A stretch of 64,000 bases of DNA from Angiostrongylus vasorum (Eukaryota; Nematoda; Chromadorea; Rhabditida; Metastrongylidae). A model generated the notes under the pieces. The model was not told the DNA's origin. It saw only the letters and a program-made list of their open reading frames with translations, and ran no database searches. Numbering within the stretch: position 1 is the stretch's first letter; every line of letters begins with the position of its first letter. A program made the position numbers and the translations under genes. Of the stretch, positions 45,530 through 56,274 are shown piece after piece. The stretch is from NCBI GenBank assembly GCA_018806985.1, contig JADANN010000106.1, forward strand, positions 186,001-250,000. The letters are read 5' to 3'.

Positions 45530-46930
45530 ATCTGATGAAATAACAACATTGCTTCACTTTAGTTACTCTAAGTAACTCAAAAGACCGGCTTTCTATAAAC
45601 CTCGGCATAGACAGTTGATATATTTGTTTATATGATCTTATAAACTGAAGTTCTTTAGCTGATGCGAGGTTGGTATAGGTCTTCGTTGTCGTTGTTGTTG
45701 TTGCTGTCGTTCTTGTTGGTCGATGGCTGACGTTTCGGTGATTTCGCATCCTTCAGAGGCGTACTTTTTCACGAATGGGACTTATTGGTTCTTTTGGTTT
45801 GCTTCTGGGTTTGTTCTGGTAACATCACAGTTTCGGAGTACAATCGACTCCAACCACGAGTATTCTGCAAAGGAGCTTTGCAGACTGTGAATCCGAGGGC
45901 AAACCAATCCAACACAAGAAGTGCTGTGATCAGCAAAGTAGAAATGATGGGCTATGTAAAATAAGAAACAGATTTGGTTAGAGAATGTAGTTTTTCATTC
46001 TTTGCACACGTTTTTTGATGGAATCATTCAGTTTGACCAACGCCCATGTAGAAGTTCTTTTGTGCGGACACAAAGTAGCCTGCCCGTTCCCCCCAACATA
46101 TTCTTCATCGCATGCGTTACATGAGATCAAGTAAATTATACCTGAACTCATGCAATTCCCGTCTCTCCCGTTAGTACAGATGGTACAGTTTTCTGAGCTG
46201 CACAAACGATCACAGAGACGGTTGAGACCTAACTGACGGCGGATAGTATTGGGTGGGATGTCAACAACTGTTACATAATTTTCAACACTAGCTCTTTTCT
46301 AAGCTTCTCTTAATAGCGTATTTAGTTCATTTGATATGAAAGGTAGCTTAAAAGGAATCTTACTTACGTCCGAAACATTATTTTTGGGAGACTACCCTGC
46401 GTTTTTGTCTAACCCGAGTGGATTCTACTTCGTAGCCATTGGAAATGGTTATTTTTTCGTGCCAGCTTTAGCGATTCCTTCCTTTCCTTCTTTCCTGTGC
46501 ACACATTTTTAGCCGTACGGTATAAATTTTTCGATAACTGCTTTTTTCATGTGTGAAGAATGAGTGGAGAGGTAGTGAACAAGTATATTTTTTACTACTT
46601 GGCTTACGATACCATGTTGCTACATAGCCACTTTCTAAGAGCCTTATTTGGATGTTTAAGAATGCAAGACAGTAGTTATTGGCCGACTTTTTCTCGTGCA
46701 AATTTTACATACTCTGACTGTCGGATTAACAATTCAAAGCACTCATCCATCTGTTCTTGTCGGGAACAGAGGAAGAGGCAGTCGTCTATGTATAGACGGT
46801 AGGGAAAGGGTCGGTGACTGAGAACTCTAGCTTCCACGTTAGGTATGAAAGCGATGGCAAGGCTTTGGTGCTAAACGCTGTCCCATGGCTAACCCTCTAA
46901 TTTGTGCAAAATATTTTCCAGACCACCTAA
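45530..46930 (-). mobile_element. Penelope-like retroelement, 5'-truncated
   Basis: The minus strand carries, in order, an RT catalytic stretch (PFPYRLYIDDCLFLC, with the YIDD box, at about 46.8 kb), LNIQIRLLESGYVATWYRKP near 46.65 kb, and a GIY-YIG endonuclease piece (GIIYLISCNACDEEYVGG) near 46.1 kb preceded by a Cys cluster (CTICTNGRDGNC). A 3' end with a GTT-rich tract and GGCTGACGTTTCGG closes it. An RT followed by GIY-YIG is diagnostic of Penelope-like elements. There are frameshifts, for example just before YIDD, so it is inactive. It abuts the 3' end of RTE-B at about 46.93 kb. Confidence 0.85.
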
Positions 46931-49900
46931 CCACCTGTATAACCTGTAGTCCCTGTTGATCGTCGAGTGACTTGAGCAGGCGCCGGTAGATCTTCCATTA
47001 TTCACTGTCGCGTGCAAAAGTAGCCCAATGGGTTCTGCTCGCTTTAGACAGTCGTCGAGCATCATATCTTTCTTAAAGGCTGTGCGTGAAGAACTCTGAC
47101 CATCGGGTCGGTGGTCTTCCTGCAGTACGTTTGACATCCCGAGGAATCCAGTCACTAACGGCTCTTGTCCATCGGTTGTCATTCATACGCATTTGCGTGT
47201 CCGGCCCACCTTATCTTCGATTGTTTGGCGTACAGAACGGCATCCTTTGATTTTTGATCGTTGACGCAGGTCGGAGCTTCGGATCCCATCCCTTACTTGT
47301 GTGAAACGGGATACACCTAGCATCGTCCTTTCCAGCAGCGCGTTCGATAATGCTGAGTGATCTTTCATCCTGCTTACGCAGCGACCAGGTTTCTGACGCA
47401 TACGTTAGGGCAGGAAGTACCGCTGTGTCGAAAAAGGTGGGCACGGAGTCGAGTGTTCTTTGTTCTCTTCACTATATCCTCGATGCTCTTTGAAAGCTCC
47501 CCAAGCCGCTCGTTTTGCCTTCTGCTCAGCTCTGGAGCTAAGTCGTTCATCATATTGATTTCCCGAACCTAGATAGACATAACTGGAGCATTCGGAGATA
47601 TTCGTTCCGTTGAGCATGAATGGGGACGTACGAAACCAATCCGTTCTTCATGAACATCGTTTTTGTGAGATTTAAGTCGAAGACCAATCTTTCCACAGGC
47701 TTTATCAAAGTCGGCAAGCATACGTTCCGCTTGGCTAATGTTTGGTGTTATAAGGACGATGTCATCAGCAAAGCGAAGATGGTGTAACTTCCGACCATCG
47801 ATTTCCACTCCCATATTATCCCATTCCGATGTTTGCATGACGTTCTGGAGGGCGGTGGTAATAATTAAATAATTTTAATAATAATAAAAATAATTTTGGC
47901 GTGATTGTATCGCCTTGCCTAATTCCTCTTTTGACGTCGATGTTAATATCGTTGTAGAATGGTGATATCTAGGTAGTGAAATCATTATACAACTCATGAA
48001 AAATCTTTATGTGCTGAGTAGGGACTCGTTGACTATCATGGGCTTCGATGACTGCTTCTATCTCATTCGAATTAAGGGCGTTCTGTAAACCAGTGAGAGT
48101 GAGACAGAGCTACCTTTTGTACTCTCGCAATACTTCATTGAGCCTTGCTATCGTGTGGATCTGGTCCATCGTACGAAATTCTTCTCCAAACTCTGCTTGC
48201 TCACATGGCTGACCTTCGTCCAGTGTTCTACCAATCCTGTTTAGGATGACTCGAGGGAAAAGTTTTTAGACGACGGACAGAAAACAGATTGGGCGGTAGT
48301 TGCCGTTATCGTGTAGGTTACCCTTCCTGAACGATAACACGATCTTTGTGGTCTTCCACTGAGTAGGGACTTTGTATTCAGACAGGTAACATGTGAATAG
48401 CTGAGCCAGTGTATTTACGAGGACTGGCGGAAGGTTTTTCAGGTGCTCTGATCTTATCCTGTTCGGACCTGGTGCTGTTCGGTTTTTCAACGACGAAAAG
48501 CATGTCGGATTTCGGAAAGGAGAACCGGTAGTAAAATATATTCATCCTCCTTTATTTCATATGACGGAAGGTGGACGTGGCTGTAGAAGAGATCTGAGTA
48601 GTATTCGTGAATGATCTTCTCCATTGCGTTTCTGGACGCTGTAACTGTTCCATCTGGGGGGTCGGAGTGCAATCATCTTGGTCTTGTAATTGGCGAAGCT
48701 TCGGTAGGCTTTTCGAATTCTTTTCTCAGCCTCTGCAGCTTTGACCATTACTGCTGCTCTTCTCTCTTTAAGATCTTCTTTATCGCCTGTCTGCATTGTT
48801 TTGCAAGTTCGGACGTTAGTTCGCGGTTGCCTGCGGCTCGTGCGATTCCTCGCCTGCGTATCGAGTGTTTCTGGAGACAGACGTCTCTTTGTGACTTTCG
48901 AACTCTTAACTATCGTAGCTCTAACGTGAAGATTTCTAATATGCCTATCGTATTCTTCGTCCATGTTATCGACAACGGCATCTTCCCTAACAGCAGGTTG
49001 ATGAATTGAATAAGTCCCAGATTACGGTGGTTCTGGGACTTCGGTTTTTGAATTTAGCGGCTTTTTCTTCCTTCCGCCAGAAATAGAATCTTGATGGAGA
49101 CGGTGGTCTGATCCCGCGTAGAATTTTGGGACAACAGCGACATCGGTTAGGCATAACCTTCTATCTACTATGATTTGGTCTATTTCGTTATGGTACTCTT
49201 CACTGGGAGACTCCCACGTCCAGCGTTGCAGTGTGAGGCTTCTGGAATTGCGAGTTACCATGGATGGTCTTGGTCGCCATGATAAACTCAGATAGCCGCT
49301 CACCCTATCTGCTCCATTCTAATCCATAGATTTCGGTTTGCCGTTTTTGAACGTTCTTCTGGGCCCAATCTTAGCGTTAAAACCCTCAATGATGACCATG
49401 AAGACTGTTTGGTCTTCTCTGTGGAACTTCTCCAAGTACATATAGAACGCTTCGACTTCTTCTTCGTCACAGTTTGATGTCGGCGCGTAAACGACGAAGA
49501 TTTTCAAAGGCGGAATTGATCCACATCTGTTTAATCGTAAACGTCCGATTTGGGTTGTTAGTTGTTCGAATGAATCAATGTTCATGGACAAACTCGTGTT
49601 GACGAGAGTACCGACGCCGCCGACTCCTCTACTGTCGCATGTTCCGAGGAAGAGTTCTTCTCTGGTTTCATAGACGGCGATGAATGGGTGGCGTCGTCTC
49701 GTCTTGACCAGGCTGATGACGTCGTACCTTATCATTTTGCTTACATGAGCAAGTCTTCTGTTGAGGACTCGGATGGAAGTGCACGTGCATTGTAGGTACA
49801 GATCGTCACCTTAGTTCTTCGTGACCCAGGCAGGTTCCATTGGCCCTGAGATTTTAGCAGCCTCTGCATACTCGTCCTACCCGACGCTGCCGAATTTGGG

Positions 49901-50270
49901 GGCTGTTTCGTAGTCAGGGGAATAAGGCCCGTTTTTTTTACTGTTTTTAGCTTTTTGATGCCCCTCGTATAGCTTGCTGGACTCTGAACGTCGGGGGCTG
50001 GGTATACTCACGGATACCTTGTTAGGCTCTCCCAGAGTGGACATGGAGCTAATTTGTTGGTGGGAACTCCTAGCCGCTTCCTCGTAGAATACAATCTGCC
50101 TAAACCAGAACGTACCCATACACGCGTATATGAGTATGCCTCGTAAATACAGAATGTATGTGCCAAATTGGCGCAGCAGAAACAGGGTGTCCATCCCCTG
50201 GATAAACTTGCGTCTCAGGGAAGCAAATGTCGCTTTTGGTCCGCGATTAAACCCTCTATCCGCCACCTAA
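46930..50270 (-). mobile_element. RTE-B LINE, nearly full length, decayed
   Basis: It runs right to left over about 3.3 kb, the usual RTE size. The 5' region is at 50.27-49.88 kb. The endonuclease follows: VTICTYNARALPSES (49.8 kb), [44 protein letters not shown] and AGSDHR (49.1 kb). A linker and the RT come next: APGPNRIRSEHLKNLP, NGNYRPICFLSVV (48.27 kb) and the catalytic RFADDIVLI (47.75 kb). The C-terminal part has ALTYASETWSLRKQDER. Stops and frameshifts separate these frames, so it is not active as written. All catalytic blocks are still easy to recognise, so it is younger than RTE-A. Confidence 0.88.
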
Positions 50271-50689
50271 CCTAACGACTAACCAGCTATCGGTATCCCT
50301 CATACGAGGGTGATCCGTGGTAGGTATTAAAATTAGGTATACGAATACTTACTTGGATGCTTGGACGGTCCATCTTCACGACCTGTGTGGATCCCTTCAG
50401 ATTTGCCATTGGTTTCTTCCCCTCGCATTCGTCATCCATCGTTGTGCTTCTTTCCGAGTGTGGTGGTTCCTGAGAGTCTCATACGGTGATCTACAAAAGA
50501 ACTGTAGCTGGTGGTACAGCTGATTAACTTTACTTACGAAAACTTCCGCCCAACATGCAGGTGGCTTTCCTAGGGAGGGGACGTTTTCATTCTCGTGGGA
50601 TCCACTTTACAGTTCTTTTTCGTGTATCTGTCGTCCGTTCTTCTGTACAGGTGTACCACTACAAAAATCGAAAACAGAGCATGAGATAA

Positions 50690-50985
50690 CCCAATGAAGA
50701 ATACTTCCCGTCCTAGACTGATGAATCCCTTGGATATGAGCCGTGCATTCGAGTTTGTCATTCATCGCAGAGATGATTCAATGAATATCTCGGCTGTACG
50801 TTTACCTTGCGGTGCTATAATGATGTATAACGTCAGCAGTGCTATTCTCCTAAACATGTCTGGCAGCAGTTTACTCAGCTCGTAAGGAAGCAAGGCTTGG
50901 TGAATCTGGGCCGTTGGATCGAACTAACGGCTGAGGTGTGTTTTTTGGGATCCTATAACCACTGTGCTACACGAACCCCTGAGCA
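50690..50985 (-). repeat. tRNA-derived SINE
   Basis: Counterpart of 26285-26560 in block 1, with the same decayed B box and body. Confidence 0.65.
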
Positions 50986-51129
50986 GATATGGAGGTAGTG
51001 AAATTCATTTTTTGGAGAGCCTACTAGTGAATAAGCGATCCAGATAGAATCATGAAGGGTTTGATTGGTTGAAGTTCAAGAAATACGATATACATTCATA
51101 TGGTAGTGCATTGTTTTATAAACTCTGGT

Positions 51130-52960
51130 CGCAGAAATATGACTCTTACTAATGAGCCAAATATTTCTGAATATTCTTGACGACATTCATTAATTTCGGC
51201 GCATAATGTGATCTGAAGCATTTGAAAATTTTATTTTTTGAACGAGCATAGCTGATTCCGTATTGACCTTTGTAAAGTGAAATAAAACTTGCTTCGGTCG
51301 TTGGACCACCCACCCTCACGAGTTGTCCGAATCCAATCACGTTTCCCATCTGTTTCTTTACCTCACAATCGTTATCCATACTGGTGGTTTGATTCGAGGA
51401 TTGTGGCGGCTGGGAGTCTCGCACCGTGTCAGTTGAACCACGACCGATCTCAGTACAGCTGATCAACTTTAGTTACGCCAGCGCAATGTGTAGGTTGCAT
51501 CCTCATGATGTCCACTCTACAGTTCTTTTTTTCACATGTCTGTTCTTTCTTTATTATATGACCATCTGTGTTTCGTTGCCGACGTATATTCTCTCGGATC
51601 TCGAAGATGGTGAATACTTCGAAGCTTAAAACTTCGCAGGATGTTGCATGTGCTGATTAGACATTGTTCAAGAACTGCGAGTAATGCACGGTATTCTTAA
51701 CGTGGATGAAGTATCAGTCGACGTGTCAGCCGTATAACAGAGCACTGAGAGGATTTTTGCATTAGAACGGTAAGAGCGGATTTTCGGGTCCTTCAGTTAG
51801 ACGGTTTCTTTTTGAGACGCCCGAAAGCGGCCCAAGCTGCTCTCCTTAGGTCTAATTCTTCTTTCGTTTTGAACACCGTGTTCATTGAACGCCTGACGTA
51901 CGTAAGAGCTGGTGTGTGCAGTGAGAAAACCACCTAGCTCGATCTGATCGCCCTGAGCACCACGCGTTTTTTCATGGACTGGGTCTACAGGGTTATATGT
52001 AGTACCATGTTTTTTCCTGCTTCGTTGAGCCCATTGATCGTCGTCTCTGCTTCGTTGGTACTTCTTTATAAGATGATATCGTCAGCGTAACGAGGTTTTG
52101 ATAGCAATTTCCCATCAATACGCATACGTTTTTCATCAAAATCAGGTGACTTCATTACGCGCTGTAATGCGGCACTAAGCAAATTTGGCGATATGGTGTC
52201 GCCTCGTCGAACCCCCTTTCCCAAGGGTAAGGTAAGAGGCCAACGAAGAAGATTTATTTTCGTATTGGAGTTCCAATAACAGTAGGAGGACAGAATTCTC
52301 ATATACGACGAGTCCACTCCTTCCGCTCCATTGTCCTGAGATTTTTTCCCTTTTGAAAGTAGGATGACCCGTAGTGGTTGCGAGAACTACATATAAATTG
52401 TGGTTTCCAGCTCTAAGGAAATCGGAGGTGATATTTTCGCGTCTTGGAGCAGTGTCTTTTTCAATGCTTTCTATCGCCACTTGAACGCCACAGAGAAGAA
52501 TGCCAGGTGGTTTTTCACCAGCCGGTATTTTAGGGCCTGAAACGGGGATCATGGAAAGAAAAAAGGTTGGTGTAGAACATTACTAATTCTATGTCATGGA
52601 GGGAATTGGTATTACTATTACTACTCGTATTAAATGTGTTGCAGTAGGATCAGCATTCTGCTTCCTTCTCTTGTTGAGTAACTTTTTAGTGGAAATGGGA
52701 ATGCGGTGTGATCTTCTGAATTGAGGATGTGAGGCGAATTCGGCACAACTTCTAAGTCTTTCAACAATCAGCCCTTAGTTTACGGTCGGATCTTCCTTCG
52801 CCTGGTAGTCACGTTTCGATAGGAATTCGTTCACAGTATTTTCATTATACACCTGGGCTTTGCTTCTTGGTCGATAACATTCTTTTCTAGATTACAGCTG
52901 AGTGGAATCTTCGCTGAAGGAAGCCTGTGATCTAGCTTAGTAGAGTATAATGGTACCACC
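51130..52960 (-). mobile_element. RTE-C LINE remnant with RT core (block 2)
   Basis: The minus strand has VAIESIEKDTAPR (52.47 kb), LGKGVRRGDTISPNLLSAAL and RYADDIIL (52.2-52.07 kb; the catalytic Asp pair is kept), and the 3' tail EVKKQMGNVIGFGQLV at 51.35 kb. The 5' endonuclease part present at 28.0-28.5 kb in block 1 is missing here, so the two copies have lost different halves. Confidence 0.8.
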
Positions 52961-52979
52961 GATGTGTAAAGACTTCCCT

Positions 52980-53820
52980 TGTGATAAGCTCAACTTCTCG
53001 AGTTCTCGATTAATTAGAGGTAATCGAGTATTGATGGAGACCGAGAATCATCGCAACGGACATACAAAGACCATACGATGCTCAAAGAGTTCGACAAAAG
53101 TGGATAGATGCTACTGCTGTGAATAAACTAGAAGAAGTTTCCTTCATTAAAGAAAGCTATCCAGAGAACAAAGGTAAACAAATCAAGGTGAACGATTCTT
53201 TGACTACAAGGACTACTTTGTAGATTTGCGCGGCATCCACTGAAAGTAAAGAAAAGCATAATGGAGGAAGTGTACGGAAAAAGGAGAGCAGTCTGATTGG
53301 TGTTTTGTCCCCCCCCCCAGTGATGTCAACGATTAACTAATCAGCCGAAAATTTCGCGAAAGCCATGTATTCTTTCACCGATGAGTTAACACGAGATTGG
53401 TAAGAGAAACTTTATTCTGCTGACTTCTCGACGCTTTCCCTTTCCTCACAACCGAATTGATTTGAGTCGATTGCTCACAGTTGTTCTTCCCTAGGACGTG
53501 GGTCTTTGCGTTTCCGTCGACCCGGATCCACTGGAGCACCGTTCGAATGAAACAATATTTCTGCTCAGCCATTGGCAATCCAAAGGTACAAATCGCATTC
53601 TGAAGAAGACTAAGGCACTGAAAGGCTAGCCGAATAACGTTTCTTTTTCGTCCCCCCTCGTGTTAATCTACCAATGAATGTATACACACATTTATGCTGA
53701 AATTAAAACAAAGTTGGTTTTTAATATATTTTTGCACCTCGTGCTTGCCAACTTTTTTTGACCTAGCAGTTTCTACCGGGACTCTGTTAAACAGCTAAGA
53801 TATTGCTTACCAATCCAAAT
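52980..53820. other. End of block 2, no gene recognised
   Basis: It matches 29.44-30.23 kb. It includes the weak inverted repeat at 53005-53028 and a run of C near 53.31 kb. Confidence 0.45.
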
Positions 53821-54049
53821 CCGTAATGTCGAGACTTTTCAAACGACTTTTTCTATTTTATTTTGCATGGCCCATGATCACATCTACTGGGTGGATCCGA
53901 GCACTTATTGCATTCGATTCATGTTTGATCGCGTCCAACATCCACAAAGGTCTGCGAACACTTCGCGTGCTGTTCCAGGTGTTGCTTCTATGTTAATCAG
54001 TTCCCCTTACAGTCTTTGAGATAGCCGAGCCAAAGCGTTCTCACGTGGG

Positions 54050-54145
54050 TTGAAAGAGAGTGTTGGAGCGGGGATCCAACTCACGCCTTTGCTTCCTACT
54101 CGACTAGATCACTAGCCACTGCGCTATCCTCGCCCTTCTGTGAAC
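54050..54145 (-). repeat. tRNA-like (SINE head) sequence, block 3 copy
   Basis: Counterpart of 236-335 and 30478-30580. Confidence 0.5.
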
Positions 54146-54379
54146 GATTCCATACTCATCGGATTATTCTCTTCACCTCCTCCAGCTTAAGATGATGACC
54201 AGCAATCGCCTCACTTTTGCACGATAAACATTACTACCGACCTTACAGTTTACATCTTCGAAAACTTGAGATCCGTGGGAACACACATCAAAAAGCCAAA
54301 CATAGATAGGCTAGTCATCTAATGAGAAGAGTCTTCGGCGGATGGATGGGAACAACAGTGAAGTGGAGTTGCAGAGGGT

Positions 54380-54412
54380 TTCGAACGTTTTCCGGGAGGA
54401 ACAGTTATAAAA
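54380..54412 (+). promoter_or_regulatory. Possible degenerate HSE plus TATA box (block 3)
   Basis: TTCGAACGTTTTCCGGGA starts at 54380, and TATAAAA lies at 54406-54412. Of the three copies this one has the clearest TATA and spacing. Confidence 0.35.
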
Positions 54413-55065
54413 TGGAAGCGTGTTTCTAATCAATATCAGTCCGTTTCATGTGCAGCTGCAAATCCTTCGTAAAGCGTTGTTGAAAAATAACTCCCTATTT
54501 CACAATTCTTGCCATTTTTTCTTGACTATAACTTTTACAAGTGAATACGAGAAGAAAGTGTATGGTTCCACAGTTTTATTTCAAACACCATATGGGTAGC
54601 AGCACTTGCCACGAGCTTCTCAAACCGTGCGGCAACTGCACCAACTGATTTAATCTCGAATTGTTGTCAGAATTAAGGCATAAATTCTCATTTAGGTCCT
54701 TCTAGTGGTACCAAAGTCTTCGGCTTGAGAGAGTAGCCTTGTTCATCTAACCAACTCCAAAAAAAAGTCTTGGATTGATAAGCCACTGCTTCTGGTTTGA
54801 AGTGAATCCTTCCAAGTAAATTGTGGTAGTGAAAAAGAAAAACTAATTTCTTTAGCAAAGATCGCTGATGGATCCAGTACAGAAACCACACGTCAGCATC
54901 GTCTCGTAACTGTGGTTGAAAGACACATCGACATGAAGTTTATTGGTAACATATGTGTAGAATTACATCATCAATAAACAAAAAATACTCAGCTGAAGAG
55001 ACAACCACAAGAAATCTCCACAAGCAAATCAACCAGCTCGACTCTTCACCTGGAATGGCGATTTT

Positions 55066-56098
55066 CTACGACTTTTCGGCCACCTGTTGGATCGGAATTC
55101 TGCTGCCAGCAGATCCAAGCGGATTAGTGACTTTTGGCGCTTCGACTGATAGTTTGCCATTGTCATTGAGAGAGCACCGAATGCCGTCGAGGTTAACATC
55201 GTCCGGCAGCACGAACTGACGAGTGAAAGCTCTCATTGAATAACCGTTCTCCACTTCCAGCTCTTCCTTTCCTTCAATGGTTAGACAACGACCATCTATG
55301 TTGACTTTCAAATGCTCCAACTTGAACTTTGACACATCGATAGAAACGGTGAATTTCGACTCATCATCGACAATCTAAACAATGTGCACTGGAAACTGGC
55401 GATGACGGCAACATTTAAAAACGACGTGTTGTATATATTTCCGCATATTTCACAGCTACAAAGGGGACCGTGTGGCGCAGTGGTCGCAGCCGCCCTACAA
55501 CACACACGTGGAGTCGATCCCCATGCCCAAGGCCCACTTAGCCTTCCATCGTCCGGGATCGGCAAAATGATACCAGACTTGTAGGGGAGGATAGCAGCAG
55601 TGGCACGATTCATTGGGAGAGCACCAGAGTCATTCTAAAGGCCAGGTATGCATCCAATCACCTTCAAACGATTCTTAATGAAGTCGAATGCATGGCGCAT
55701 CCCTCAGCGATTGATCAACGTCGATAGATGTTGACAAACGGGGTGCTTCAATTGTAACACGTAACAGATCGTATCACAGCATTTCCTCGAAACAGAGGTA
55801 TAGATAGGCTTAAACATGCTGAGTGCTTGTTATAATGAAGAAGACATGAATACAATGAAGCTTCCGATAGATTTGGAATTTCGCCCATTTGAAGGCTTCT
55901 ACTAGCAAAACGGTGTCTTACCTCATTGATAGATTTAACCAGAACATCGTATGTTACCGTGCGATCGAGAGAATCAACAGAACCGAGCAGCATCCTTTCC
56001 ACCTGACGCGCTTTCCTCTCCAGTTGATGAATCTTGTTCCAACATTCATCGGCGAAAAAAGGAAGTAAGATGCTCTCTGGACGAACCGGCAACGACAT
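55066..56098 (-). CDS. Small heat-shock protein (HSP-16-like), intact copy E with one intron lost
   Basis: Exon 1 is 56098-55922 (59 codons, MSLPVRPESILLPFF). Exon 2+3 is a single exon, 55374-55066 (309 nt including stop). The product has 161 residues. The alpha-crystallin domain starts at about residue 60 (IVDDESKFTVSIDVSKF), continues through HLKVNIDGRCLTIEGKEEL, SMRAFTRQFVLPDDVNLDG and LSVEAPK, and the tail keeps the IPI motif at residues 152-154. In copies A, C, B and D an intron separates SM(R) from the next exon. Here the two exons are joined exactly (143 + 166 = 309 nt), while intron 1 (GT-AG, 547 nt, with a SINE) stays. AATAAA lies at 54944-54939, about 125 bases after the stop. This is the only fully intact minus-strand copy. 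The expected role is a heat-induced cytosolic holdase. Confidence 0.92.
55465..55735 (+). repeat. tRNA-derived SINE in intron 1 of hsp copy E
   Basis: The head is GTGTGGCGCAGTGGTCGCAG with GTGGAGTCGATCCCC; the body and tail are as in the family. It is antisense to the gene. Confidence 0.78.
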
Positions 56099-56146
56099 GA
56101 TGACGAAACTCAGAATTCGAACGGTCGTATCCCGTCGCAACCTTGC

Positions 56147-56264
56147 TTTTATACTCGAGCGCAGCAATTTTCGCGTCTATTCGCGAGAGTACGAGAGTCT
56201 GCGTCTATGTACTCCGCACGCTCACTGAGCGATATCCCCGCCCCGCCCCCGTTCGCGAACGTTC
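56147..56264 (-). promoter_or_regulatory. Heat-shock promoter of hsp copy E
   Basis: TATAAAA lies at 56153-56147 on the minus strand, about 50 bases before the ATG. The proximal degenerate HSE is at 56170-56187 and the perfect HSE TTCGCGAACGTTC at 56252-56264. The layout is identical to copies A and C. Confidence 0.88.
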
Positions 56265-56274
56265 TCTGCGTGGC

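Larger units (their letters stand above)
30231..53800. repeat. Tandem block 2
   Basis: It has the same landmark order as block 1, but without the beta plus-strand pseudogene and its surroundings. It carries a nearly full-length RTE-B and a larger Penelope-like copy. It shares with block 3, but not block 1, a roughly 320-bp GC-rich segment in intron 2 of the plus hsp gene, so blocks 2 and 3 look most closely related. Confidence 0.85.

Noticed and set aside
53300..53320. Run of C as a structural or regulatory feature
   Set aside because: A short homopolymer in an error-prone context; no matching run in the block 1 copy.
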